This document shows positions 1 to 11,658 of a stretch of 64,000 nucleotides of DNA, piece by piece; the first letter of the stretch is position 1; every line of letters starts with the position of its first letter. The notes under the pieces were generated by a model. That model saw only the letters and a list, made by a program, of their open reading frames with translations, was not told the DNA's origin and did not search any database. Location of the stretch: contig NC_033624.1 of NCBI RefSeq assembly GCF_001540865.1, positions 248,001 to 312,000 on the forward strand. Reading direction: 5' to 3'. Source of the DNA: Ananas comosus. Lineage: Eukaryota; Streptophyta; Magnoliopsida; Poales; Bromeliaceae. The translations under genes were made by a program, and so were the position numbers.

Positions 1-537
1 GGTATGTGCGAGAGTTTCTTCGCAAGGATCTTGCATTTACCATAAATAGATGAATTATTTTAACGACAACAGTCTATTATATTCGCTAATCTCAATCGTT
101 TTTGTTGTTCAAAGCCAGCTTCACCTCATGTGTGATCTTTCTAGTTCAATCCATCCAGATTTTGAATCCAATTAATATGTGCAAATGAAATTGTCTTATC
201 TAATCCAATCGATGATTTGTTAGCTGAAACAATTGCTTGGTTCTTGTTTAAGTTTGATAATTTTTAATGGTCTTGAGCTATCAAAAACTACCCAAAGTGC
301 ATGTTATTATTACTTTTTTCAGCTATCCACTTTTAGTCGTTTGCTCGGTAGTCATGATTTTAGACCCAACATCTTGCCTTATTATTTTATATATTGTTAA
401 AACAGATGGCCGCTGTCGCTGCATTATGTGTGCAATACGAAGCCGATTTCCGACCGAACATGAGCATTGTAGTCAAAGCTCTTCAACCGCTGCTGAATAC
501 ACGGTCCGGGCATCCCGGTGAAGCCCCTGGATCGTGA
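1..537 (+). CDS. PTI1-like protein kinase, C-terminal end (partial; last exon 406-537)
   Basis: The window opens at a splice donor (GGTATGTG at base 1), so bases 2-405 are read as the last intron. An AG acceptor at 404-405 leads into an exon encoding 43 residues that starts [20 protein letters not shown], ends GHPGEAPGS and stops with TGA at 535-537. The [22 protein letters not shown] pattern is the last kinase subdomain (XI, with its conserved Arg) and tail of PTI1-like cytoplasmic Ser/Thr kinases, which act downstream of receptor or OXI1-type kinases in defence and oxidative signalling. The ATP site and catalytic loop lie outside the window, so activity cannot be judged. Phase is 0 across the acceptor. 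Family assignment is by recognition of the tail only. Confidence 0.75.
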
Positions 538-1967
538 ACCCTTGAAACCCGCCCATCTTCTCTTTTTTGTTCTGTATGATTTAGCAAAATGCTATCTTTT
601 AAGCTCGTTTGTTGATTGCTGGTTGTAGATTATTTATATGTATATTTCGAAGCTCTTCTCGTATCAGTGATTTCAGAACCTACTTTATTCAGATTTATTT
701 TTGGATGTATGGGAGGATCTGTCCTTGCGAACAGTGGACATGCATTTCTCAAGTCTCTTCGTGATACTTTGGTTGATGAGAAGTCCAAATGCTTCGAATT
801 TGAAGCGCTGAATAGGTGCTCAGAATTGGGAGCTAATAGCAATATCTTTGGTTAAGTTTCGTTTGATCATTTGGTTGTCCTCGAACGTTTTAATTCTACC
901 TTGTCTCATTTTTCGACTGTGAAATTGAAAATTATATTATATAAATATATAATATGTAGCAAAGCTCAAGTGGTCAGGGAATAATGAGCCAGAAAGTACT
1001 GGTGGTCTATCAGATTATTATATTCGGGCATTTAAAAAAAAACGAGTTGAAATGGTTTGGATTTGAGATTGTGGTCGACGCAAATGGGATGACTGGTCCG
1101 CAGCTGACGTGGCAGACCGGGTCCCGCACTAATCTCATAACCAGAGGGAGGCTGTGAAGTGTGGAGGTTCGTTTCTGGTTTTGATGATTTTAATGATTTT
1201 GGTGTCTTAAGGCGATTTTACTATATATGGCATGTTTCGAAACACCCCTTTATGTGACTTCACCAAAAAAGGAAATTTTAGTAGAAATACCATATTCTAT
1301 AGTAGAATGTACGGAGACACCTTAACAATACGCCATTTTGGAATCCCTCATCTTTACTTTTCTTTTTACATTTCTTAAACTTCTCTTTTTTTTAATCTTA
1401 TTTTTTAGATAAAAATTAAGATTATTATATTTGATAAAATTATCAATAAATTTTCTAAATTTGATTACTCTATTCCATAAACGCAAAAGAGATGCCAATC
1501 AAAAACATAAAAAAAAAACTAAAAAAGTTGAGGTTCTTAATACCTAATCCAAGTTGACCAAGTGAAGCATTAGATTCTACCTGGCTATTTTTGACTCATT
1601 AGTTGCCTATTTATGCTTCATCACAAATACATTCGTTTAAATAGTTATACGAACCAGAACAACACGAAACAAACAAAAATTCAAAACGGGTGGGAAAAAT
1701 ATTTGCAACAACAGAGAGCGAATAAAAATAAAAAACTGGGTGACTTGTAAAAGCTCAAATCGACTCCAAAAATTGAGATTACCGCTCTGCCAACTAGAGT
1801 TTTTCACTTTTACATCAAAAGTAAAATGCTAAAAAGTTCATCTATCTCCAACACAGGGTTCTACATTACTGTATCTCCAGAATAAAAAGAGGTGCTTCCC
1901 TACTTAATTCTGATGATATCTAAAGTTCCTTTACACATTGAAACGGCAGGAAAGGCGGATCTCCCCT
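538..1967. other. Intergenic: convergent 3' regions of the PTI1-like gene and NEAP
   Basis: Two genes converge here. The first few hundred bases should be the 3' UTR of the kinase, and the bases just above 1900 that of NEAP. No conserved ORF, RNA gene or transposon end was recognised. The stretch 1360-1530 is simple AT-rich sequence. Confidence 0.5.
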
Positions 1968-3301
1968 TCACCGTTTTGCAATGATAACTAATGCCAACAT
2001 AGACATAGATACGATGAATTTAAAGCCTGAGCTTTCCCAAAAGTTCTGCTTGTCACCCGAGCCAAGTCCATTCTGTTGCTTCACAGCCAATTGATCTCTT
2101 AGTTCTTTCAGGGCTTTGTCTCTTCTCTCTCCCATCTACATATATAGAAGGAAATGTTAGGACAACATAGGATAAGAGGGTAAGTACATAGTATTTTAAA
2201 GAATTTAGTGGAGTATCATTACCATGTTTATAGGACAGATGCACTAAAACAAAAATAAAATCAGTGCAACAAGCGCGATGTAGACATAGAAAGATGTAAA
2301 GAGGAGTGCGACTTTTGTAAATTCTGGAACAAGTATAATTTTCTCAGCCGGAAAATGACCATGCATGAGTACAGAAGATAAATTCGATAGGAACGAAAGC
2401 TACAGAACCAAAGGAGAAAGAAAAGCCCATACTCTGAAAAGATCCAATAAATGGCCATCCCGAGCAAACTAATGATCTAGTGATTTGAATTAGTGACATA
2501 CCCTCTGAAGTTTTCGCATCTGAGATCGTGATTCTTGAAGACAAAATTCAAGCTTGAGTACCCTCTTCTTCAGCTCTTGATCAGCCCGCCGATGCTTTTC
2601 CAGCTATAGTAAAATATAATTACATTATGAACAAGAAATGCAGCATTTCAAATTTGAAAGATGATCAAGATATATGACTTACTTGCGATTCTAATTCCTT
2701 AGTTTTATGTTTAAAGTGTGCAGATAATATCCTGATCTCGTCTCTCAACCGTGCAATCTCCTCATCCTTGGCATTCAAATGCTTACTAATATTCTCAAAA
2801 TTCTTTGGTGAAACTTCAGCCAAAATCCTCCTAAGCTCGCAGTCTTTGTTGTCTCCTGCTTTTGCAACTGCATGCATAATCTCACGCTCGATTCTTACCA
2901 CCTCATCTTTCAGTTGCCTTTGTGAGAGTTCTCTTGCTTCTAGATTCTTCTGAAGAAGATCTAACTGCTCCTCTAGCTTGTTTACTCGGTTCTCATGCTC
3001 TTTTAGTGATGCATTCTTTTCATTCAGTTCTTTAAGTAAGGACAAGCATTGGGATTGAGCTGACTGAGCTGATGCAGCGCTGGCCTCGGCAGTTTCTCGA
3101 GTAATTGATAGTTGTGATCTTAAATCATCCAATTCCTTAAGATACTGCCGAAGATAAAAACAATAATTACAAAACTTACGGCAAGAAGCTTAATATATTA
3201 TCAAGCATTAATCAGGCAAGCTGAGGGTGGGAAGGAAAAAATTCATAGTCATGTGAATAATATTACAAATATGTTATATGCCAAATAAATTGCTTATGAA
3301 T

Positions 3302-3333
<32 letters not shown>

Positions 3334-5168
3334 CAACGAAAAAGAATGTTAAAGAAAAGGGACAGTTTGAAAAACGTCTAAGACATTTACTATGAAACTC
3401 TAACCATACAAGATCTNTGTTATATGCCAAATAAATTGCTTATGAATGTTGAGAGAGAGAGAGAGAGAGAGAGAGAGCAACGAAAAAGAATGTTAAAGAA
3501 AAGGAACAGTTTGAAAAAAGTCTAAGACATTTACTATGAAACTCTAACCATACAAGATCTGCCTGCAGACTTGTGTTCCAACAAAAGATGGGAATGGAAA
3601 ATGAATGAAAGGGTGTAGGTTGATACAAACTATTAGAACCAAACCTAATGAGTGAAGCTTTTGACAGTTGAATGGGTTCCAATCTATCTGCCACGCCCTT
3701 GGATTATGGGGTTTTGGGATTCAATGTTGTCTGAACACATCAGATTAAACAAAGTGCATGCATTTACCACTGGGTAGGACTACCCAAACTTCATCCACAG
3801 GTATACCATCTTTCCACCATTTTGATCCATTACAGTTTCAGTGTATGAAAGCGCAAATAACATGTTAGGAAAATTAGGAGTGTTTGAATATCGCATCAAG
3901 TAGCATGTTTCATGCATAAATAGAAAGGTTAGAGCAATTAGTACTCGTTACAGTGCTCAATTTCCATTTAAATGGATCCAAAAGTTCAGAAAGGGAAATA
4001 CCTACGGTCTGACCAATTAAAGCAGCAGTCGAGAAAATGTTGTCTTCACTATCATGCTTCGCTTCAATTAATAAACCCAAACCTTGAACCATTAACCAAG
4101 CATGTGGCACAAACAGTTATAGATGTACCAACAAAAGCTTTAACTATTTTCAAGATCAGTAGGAGAATCTATAACCCTTTTCAATAAGATATTCCAACAG
4201 AAAAAGTATCTATCCATGCACACAGACATAGTTGAACTAACGTCACATATATCAAGCATGTGCTGTTATAGTTTCATTTAATAGTTAAGCAAACCTTGAT
4301 TCATCAGTGGACAAATACGGATTCCATATTACCTTTCATTGACAAACACAAACAATTCCCTAGATAATTGATTAGTTAATTCGGATTCGGCAAAAATTCG
4401 GTACGGATATAATACGCATAAAATTCATTATCTAATTTTTAAATTCGTTGAAAAATTCGGCTTAAAGAATAGATTCGGTAAATATAAAATATAAGATAAT
4501 CTATAGTTAAAAATAAAAATTATAAGTTTTTTATTCATATTTTCAATAATTTGGGAATAATTCGCTAATAATTCGGTTGGCCCAAAAATTCGTGAATAAT
4601 TCTCTTTTTTTGGAAAAAATTCGTGAATAATTCTCTTTTTTTGGAAAAAATTCGTAAACGGACCGTTTAATTCGGATTTTCAATAATTCGCGAATTAACT
4701 AACTAGGGATCATTCTACCAAAAATGGCTTCAAAGAACTACATCATACAATAGGAAGGAATATCAAAACAGAATAAAACAGCAGTAATTCACCTGCTCAG
4801 TACTGCATGAGGAAAGCCTCAGTTGCTCATCCTTGGACTGTAAACATATCTGCAACCGCTCCACTTCTTCTTCCATGCTCTTCGCCTTTGACTCCGCCAC
4901 CTGTTACATAAACCCACAAAACTCCATTTTTTACCCAAAAAACTAACAAAAAATAAAAGAAAAATTAACCCTTTCATGCTATTTTCCTGGGACTAACCTC
5001 CCTAGTTCGAGCCTCTCGAGCAAAAGACTCCTCCTGCGAAGCCAACCTGTTCCGTACATCCTTAAGCTCGGCTGCTAACGAAACAACGCTTCTCTTAAAG
5101 CTCAGTTTCTTCTCTGTGAGATCCTTCAAAAGAGGGTCCAAATCTTGAGCCTTCGCCGCCGCCGACAT
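1968..5168 (-). CDS. NEAP: Nuclear envelope-associated protein (NEAP family), 336 aa, 5 exons
   Basis: Coding exons on the minus strand are 5168-4998, 4900-4793, 3144-2683, 2603-2502 and 2135-1968 (57+36+154+34+55 residues). All have GT-AG borders and phase 0. The protein starts [17 protein letters not shown] and is almost entirely coiled coil: residues 1-95, then a long coil from [12 protein letters not shown] to LESQ, then [20 protein letters not shown]. It ends in a hydrophobic segment ([16 protein letters not shown]) followed by KR. This matches the plant NEAP family of inner nuclear membrane proteins that interact with SUN proteins and affect nuclear shape and chromatin. The start at 5168 was chosen as the only in-frame ATG; the codons above it have none. 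The large intron (3145-4792) holds a transposon remnant and an apparent assembly duplication. The 3' end faces the PTI1-like gene. Confidence 0.9.
3272..3560. repeat. Direct duplication around an N (probable assembly join) with GA microsatellites
   Basis: Bases 3272-3416 and 3418-3560 are nearly identical (about 143 bp each). Each begins TGTTATATGCCAAATAAATT, runs through a (GA)n tract and ends TACAAGATCT. The copies are separated by exactly one N at 3417. They differ in GA length and a few bases. The whole unit lies in the long NEAP intron, so the coding sequence is unaffected. Confidence 0.9.
4358..4708. mobile_element. Small non-autonomous DNA transposon remnant with inverted ends
   Basis: The left end reads CCCTAGATAATTGATTAG and the right end, inverted, reads CCCTAGTTAGTTAATTCG, enclosing about 350 bp rich in ATTCGG/CCGAAT motifs. 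Inside is a tandem pair of a roughly 30-bp unit (GTGAATAATTCTC...) near 4591-4652. No clean target duplication was found, so the superfamily is uncertain (hAT-like by the ATTCGG-rich composition). It sits in the long NEAP intron. Confidence 0.5.
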
Positions 5169-6340
5169 CTTAGCAACCCCCCAAGAGGGCAAAACCCTTC
5201 TAATATCCTACTCCCATGAACAAAGAACAAGCAAAACGACCTTCTCCACAAAATTTTCAGAAGAGTCCTACAAAATCAAACAGGGACCACTCAAAATGTT
5301 TCACAAGAGAGTAGCTTGGACATTGGAATTTTTTTTTTCTTTTTTTAACAAATTTTGAACTAATCTATGCTTCTGGTTTGAAACCCTAGCGACTAGTGTT
5401 CAATCAAAAATAGAGCCTTGAAGGCTCTGCAGCATTTAATTTGGTCGGCAGGGGAAGCTAAATCGTTGCTTTCACTGTCACAGATAATAATGAAAAAATA
5501 AATATAAATAAATACTAAAATCTTGTTATTTTTTCTGGAAACTACAAGTAGCGTGTGAACATAGCGTACTACCATTTCACTAAAAAAAAAAAAATACAAA
5601 CGGAAAAAAATAAATCGCCCTAAGAAAATTACAAGTTCAGGGGGAAAAGAACAATTAAAAGAAAGCGACGAGCTCGTTACCCTGACAAGCTCGGATTTGT
5701 TCACAACACGCGAAAGAGCTCGAGATCACGCGATGCTTCTCGCTTCCTCCTCGTTCTCCATACGCCTCAAACTCCTAAGATCGCGTCTCCAAAGTACGAT
5801 CTAAACCAGCTTTTCTTTTTCAAAAAATCACCTCACTTCTCTTCAGATCAAAATCGACCTCTCCGCTCGCCTCTACACCTACGCAGTCAAATCCGGAGCT
5901 GCTTCTTCCTCCACAACATCCGCGTCCGATTTCTCGGAAAGAAGAGAAGGCCCATCAGCAAAACCCTGGAAAACACCGCACCTTTGACCCCGCAATCCTC
6001 GCTTCCGCAGCCGGTTCCTTTCGCGTACACGCCACCATTTGGAGCAGCAACCGCGCCGTCTCCTCCGCCGATCTCCACAAGCTTCGCCTCAAAACGAACC
6101 GAAGAGAAAAATATACTAGCGAGTATTGGGATTTCCACGATCTCTCAGATCGACATGGCTAGGGTTTGGGGGAGGGAACCTTCCGAGCAAAAGCGAAGAA
6201 GAAGAAGAAGAAGAAGAAGATGCCGCTGCGAATTAATGAGCGGAGGGTGAGAGCAGAGTATGGAGACAGAGGAGGAGAGAGAGACTGAGAGAGGGAGCGT
6301 TTCGATTTATTTATTTTAAGCATTTATTAATTTAATTTAT
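5169..6340. other. Upstream of NEAP; GC-rich unexplained patch at about 5690-6260
   Basis: Directly upstream of the NEAP ATG is the expected promoter and 5' UTR, including a GAAACCCTAG telo-box-like motif near 5380. From about 5690 to 6260 the DNA becomes GC-rich and exon-like, ending in a (GAA)n run (about 6187-6220) and GA-rich sequence. Both strands have open frames of 80-90 codons, but none is convincingly a known protein. It could be a 5' UTR exon of NEAP, an unrecognised first exon, or a gene remnant. Confidence 0.35.
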
Positions 6341-6740
6341 GGATTTAAAAAGGGCAATGTTGGTACGGAACATTCCGAGCCTGAGGCTCGGATAGGGAGG
6401 CTCGGGGTTCCAGTTCGAACCGGAGCGCGGCAAAATCCAAATTTCGTCTTGAGGTACCGGCAGGAGACGGACACGTGTCGGTCTCCATATGACAAGTGGA
6501 GGAGTTTTCGTTTTACACAAGGACAAAAATTGCCCTGATATTCGGGCTTCTTTGGGAAAGGGAACTAAAAATAAAATTAAATAAAAGAAAGTGTCGCCAA
6601 ATAACGTAATTATCCCATATAAATAAAGTAACACTTAAATCGAATATATAATCACATATTCTAAGAATATATTTCGCCTAATCACTGATCTGATGATATC
6701 TCATCTATTTGTGCTGACAAAAGATCTACTACCTAGTGGT

Positions 6741-6998
6741 ACTGAGTAGAGATCTTGACGGGTTAGATTCGGGGCGGATTTTTAAAAACTCGAATCCGAA
6801 CCCGACTCCAAACCAGAGACCCGAACCTGAATCCGAATCCGACGGATATTAAAAATTCATATCCAAATCCGAACCCAGCCAAAAATCTAAAATTCGAACC
6901 CGAAAATTTGAACCAGAAACAATTATTTCTTTTTTCAATATTTCAAAATATATTTTATTAAATCTAAATTTTCAAAATACAAATTCAAATATAACATC
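6741..6998. mobile_element. Transposon fragment with CGAATCCGAACCCG-type degenerate repeats
   Basis: The sequence starts TAGAGATCTTGACGGGTTAG and continues with GATTCGGGG and AATCCGAACCCG motifs, then AT-rich sequence up to an N at 6999. The same terminal sequence occurs in opposite orientation at the end of the fragment near 18498 (inverted: TAGAGATGTCAACGGGTCGG). This suggests one family of small hAT-like elements. No second end is visible here. Confidence 0.45.
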
Positions 6999-7139
6999 NT
7001 TTTTTTTTGACGGGTGCAACCTGAAAAAACTCAAATTATTCAATGAGTCTTGGGAAAGATTAACTCTATATTTTTGTTTTATTTGCTAAGTATAAAAAAA
7101 ATTCGACGTTGATATTTTTCTAGTTAATACGAGCATGAA

Positions 7140-7330
7140 TCCCTACAGTTACCCATACCTATAGGCTTTAAAATACGCTTGGGCTTAGGCTTAATTTTCT
7201 TATATAGGCTATCTATACTTATACTTAAGCCTATACTTATAGTTTTTACTTTTGGGCTGCCTATACTTAAGCCTATACCTAAAACTAATATGGGCTAAGC
7301 TGGGGCTTGGGCTGGGCTTGGTCTTAAATA
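7140..7330. repeat. Degenerate GGGCTTAGGCTTA / CCTATACTTAAG repeat
   Basis: Short motifs such as TTAAGCCTATACTTA and GGGCTTGGGCTGGGCTTGG recur irregularly, followed by a (TA)n run near 7333-7352. This is the internal composition typical of small plant DNA elements. No coding potential is visible. Confidence 0.4.
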
Positions 7331-7427
7331 AAATATAATATATATATATATATAATTACCTAGTTGATTAAAGCTTCCCTTTACTAACGAACCTGACACA
7401 GGTGGTACAATAGATACCCGGCCAACA

Positions 7428-7576
7428 TTTTTTTTTTTGAGAGATAGGTAGCATACTATCCGATTTGTTTATTTCATTTAGAAATAAACATAGTTGGAAA
7501 TGTGAATCAACTAGAATTTGAACTTGGAACCTCGGATACCGACAACCAAATTTTTTGCCACTTGCTCTAGAGATGT
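7428..7576 (-). mobile_element. tRNA-type SINE, copy 1 (no clear target duplication)
   Basis: On the plus strand the element appears as poly-T (7428-7438), then GAGAGATAGGTAGC, a TTTCATTTAGAAATAAA palindrome and a segment with GAACTTGGAACCTCGG. Read on the minus strand it has a GCAAGTGGCAAAA region resembling a Pol III A box and a GTTCAAATTC B-box-like motif, and it ends in poly-A. It is about 150 bp and matches the copies at 16663, 31441, 37084 and 49052. Its 5' end seems slightly truncated. Confidence 0.75.
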
Positions 7577-9064
7577 GCACAGCCTCTTATTAGTCAACAG
7601 TAGTGGACATTTAGTAATAAATCGTACTCAACCACTCAATTTATTAATAATGCATCTCTTCATGTCGAGCTATATGAGCCACGAGATTGTTTAAGATAAG
7701 AGCATCCAATCGGCTATGCATAGCAGCAAGTGTATCTCCCAAGTGTACGAAACACAAATTTGAAGAAAAGTTAAGAGCAAGTCACAGATTAACCAAAAGT
7801 TTAAAATAAGAATATAAAAGCTCCAATTAATGCATTTGATTTTCAAAAAGATATTTTTACGTCACAAATATTCATTTTTTTTCAAATAAAATAATATTGA
7901 GAATTTGTAAAAGAAAAAAATATTAATAAATTATTTGTTTTTGTATATACAGATTATATCACATAGTAAGAAAGAATAATACGAATATGATTCATTTATT
8001 TTTATAATTAAAATTCTATCCTATCTAACTTTTATTTTGACTAATAATATTAGACATATTTTATATTGTCTATTCTTTTATGAATAATATTTTTTTTTGG
8101 TACATACAAAACAGAAGCGTTAATTGTATGTGACTCGCTAGTATTAATAATTTTTTAATATTAAAGAATTAAAAAAATTATCTAAACTCTTTGATTGATG
8201 GATGTTGCACTTACCTTCCTCTATCGGAAGGATTACCGGCTCAGGCGGTCATCTATTAGCCACGTGGCTGAAAATCGACTGGTTGTGGAGTGGGCCCCAC
8301 GGTAACACAAAAGTCGATAGGGACAAAGCAGGGAGCGCATAATCGGGCTCAGCCCAACAAAAACATCTCTCTACGTACACGGAGAATTCTAACTGTCATA
8401 TTTGTACCACGTCATCAATAACAAATCAATTATATTAATATTTTTTAAATAAAAATATAATAAAAATATATTTTTACAATTATGATGGAATATATACTCC
8501 TAAAAAGAGATATTTAATTAATTTATTACGCCACGTCACCAATATACTTGTTGCATTCTAAATTTTCCCTACGTACACACCTCCTATGTTTACAATAAAT
8601 AATAGGATAAACTTCAAATACCAATTTCCCACTTTTTTTAATTTAGTATGTTATAATTTAAAGTATATTAATTTAGTATTCTATAATTTTTTTAAAATTT
8701 TTTTTATTAAATTAGTGACAAAATTAAAATTAAAAAATATTAAAGTGAATATTCGATAAATATATATAAGGTATCTAAAATTTTTTTATATAATTTAACG
8801 AAATATTAATGGAGGAGCTGACGAAAAAAATAAAATAAAATTACGGAATAGTAAATTAATACACTTTAAATCACAAAGTATTAAAATAAGAAAGTCTAAA
8901 ACCACTAGAGTGGTATTTAATTAAAGTTTACCTTAAATAATAATCAGCATGCATGGAGGCACAATGCACGTCTTTTGCTTAAACCAATGTTATCCCAATT
9001 AACCAAATCGCCCTTCATCTGCAATCGCAAGATTTAAATACTAATACGTTAATTCAAACAACAA

Positions 9065-9102
<38 letters not shown>

Positions 9103-11658
9103 ATCGATAATTTATTATTAATTGTGTACAAATAAGGATGAACGGAAATGAATTAGAACTGTAGTTGCAGCATATTAGATCTAAGCAGATTTGTTTGATA
9201 AGAAATGAACAATTTTAAACAGCTTATTCTCTCAGACATAAAATTTTATCCTTTTGATAAAATATTTGTAGTTTCTTTGAGTGTGGAATTTTTGATAATT
9301 TGAATGGTGAGATGTATTTTTAGAGGAGCATTAATTGTTTGTATATGAACTCAAGGTCGGTATGGGGGTGGTTGGGGCACATGGACATAGAACGAGTCTA
9401 CATTTTATTAGTAAGGATGTACTCAGAAATGCTCTGACCTTTTGGTATATTTATCCCTTAGAAAGGTAGTAATTAAGGATTCATAAATGCTCACATGAGC
9501 CATGTGAACCCTTCCTCCAATCTAATTAAGTTGTGGATGAAGCAACATCAGCCAGTGTGTTCCTGTTAAATTGTAAATAAAAATATATGTAGTGACTTTT
9601 CTTTGTGATTGATCGAAAAGTGTCGTTGAGACGTTTCTGAAAATTTATAATAATCTCATTGCTTTTAATAAAATCTCACGTTCGACACCTACTAAGAAAG
9701 GAGAGAAGTAAGAGCTAACGAGTTTAAACATATTACAATATTAACGAAAATTGCGGTAGTCAAAGCATTGCAAGGATATATTAGACCGTTCACTTGCATA
9801 CGTGTCTTAAATTATTCAAAGGGGTTAATTAATTAAGGAAAAGTCAAAAGTATTAATCATAATCTTAGACAACTGGATCACCTCTTGTAATGAGATGTAA
9901 CCCATAGATGTTGGTTTACAGGGTGAGTACATCAATGATCGGTACATCCCTGGGCCCCAAGCAGGTGCATCCCTTTCAGTTGACAAAATGAATGCCATGC
10001 ACCTTATACCATCACGGGATAGTAGTGAATCACATTAATACACACCACACCACATTCTGAAATATGCATGACACTTATCTCAAGGACCATTATCATCTTT
10101 AATAAGAGAGAGAAAGAGAGAGAGTATTGAGGGAAGGAGTGTTTTTAACTGTTGGTTTCCACAGAAAAAAAAAAAATTACTAGTTTATTTTCACAATACT
10201 CATGAGTGTTGAAAACTTAGCACTTATTTAATCAAGATGACGCTTATGCAGAATTGTTATTTGAATAATACTTAATTGGCTTTTAGGCAGAATTGTTATT
10301 TGAGTAATATTTGGCTTTTAGGAGCTCTCGACAGAACTCGGATGGAGGGCTCTTTAGCGAGCGCATTCTAAGGGCTACACGTTCACCACCACCCATATAT
10401 ACTTGCTTCTGTCGCTAATCTTGAAGTAGCAATTCTTACTCAGTTTAATTTAGTATTGGTGTCACTCTCCTCAGCAGATATCACTGAGGAGCGACTCATT
10501 CAAATTTTGTTTTGAACTTTCAACCATCTGTTCAACTTCACTATTTTTATAGTAGTGAAAAGTATCCCAAAATTTAGGCCGAACAACGTTAATTAGGCCT
10601 TCGGCATGTTTTAAGCATATAGATTTGGTGGAGCTTTGGAGTATACGATATGATTAAAAGTTGTTATTGCCTAATAAATTCACTTAGACCTTTATTATTT
10701 CGAATTGATTGAACAAATCTAGTGCAGTTTAGGCCCAGCCCAACGTAGCAGCTTACTGGATTCAACCTGATTTGAGGATTTTTTTTTTCTATTTTTTTTT
10801 ATAATTTGACCATAGGCAAACCTGAAAACTATTTATTAGGAATTAAATTCACAGCGAGATACGGAACACCCACGAAAAAAAAAAAATAAAGAAAGAAAGA
10901 AAATCTTATTGCCTCTGTTTCCGATGTTGTATACTTGCGCGTACACGGCGAACTGCAGCGGTAAAGCAGAGCATCGTAGCCAATCACATTCACTTTTTGC
11001 TTTGTACTAAAACAGAATTGCTCTCATGTACATTTTATTAAGTGATAAAATTTATATTTATCTACTTAAAGAAGAAAAATAAAGTGAATAACCCTTCGCC
11101 CTCGACGATGCCATATGAAAATTAATATTAATTTTAAAAGACAACACAATGGGGCTATGCACACTTTCATTTTTTTGGAGGCATACATGTAAAAATAAAG
11201 CACATCTGAAACAATAGTTGATCAGGAGAACGAGCCACGATTCAACAAGCTCAACAGTTTATGAGACACCAGCGATGAGTGAGCAGAAAACGACAAGAGT
11301 AATTTAAGATCACAGAAACAACAAGAGTAATTTAAGATCACACAATCTTAATAGCTTCACGGACGCTGTGTATATAATAAATCCACCTCTATTTCATATA
11401 CATAACAAAAAGCGGGAGAAATTACAACACCGAGAAGAGAAATACAACCTAAAATCTCAAACTAACCATCAATCCACGAGCCGTAAGAACAACCCCAGAA
11501 ACAATAACAACAAGACAACGTAATATCATACATCGATAAAGAATTGCAGGCTATGAGATGGCTCATCGACTCTGTTGATTTTAAAATCTGCAATTTCTGA
11601 TTATAATCAAAGCATATACATGTGGAGAGAACGACGGCGGGCCAATTGGCAAATATCA
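7577..11658. other. AT-rich intergenic region downstream of the NPSN gene
   Basis: About 4 kb with no supportable gene. It contains long A/T-rich stretches, a (TA)n microsatellite near 9072-9096 and a GA-rich run near 10106-10125. A short somewhat GC-richer patch lies at 8220-8350. The part above about 11100 should include the 3' UTR of the NPSN gene, with a small direct repeat (ACAAGAGTAATTTAAGATCA) near 11295-11340. Confidence 0.5.
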
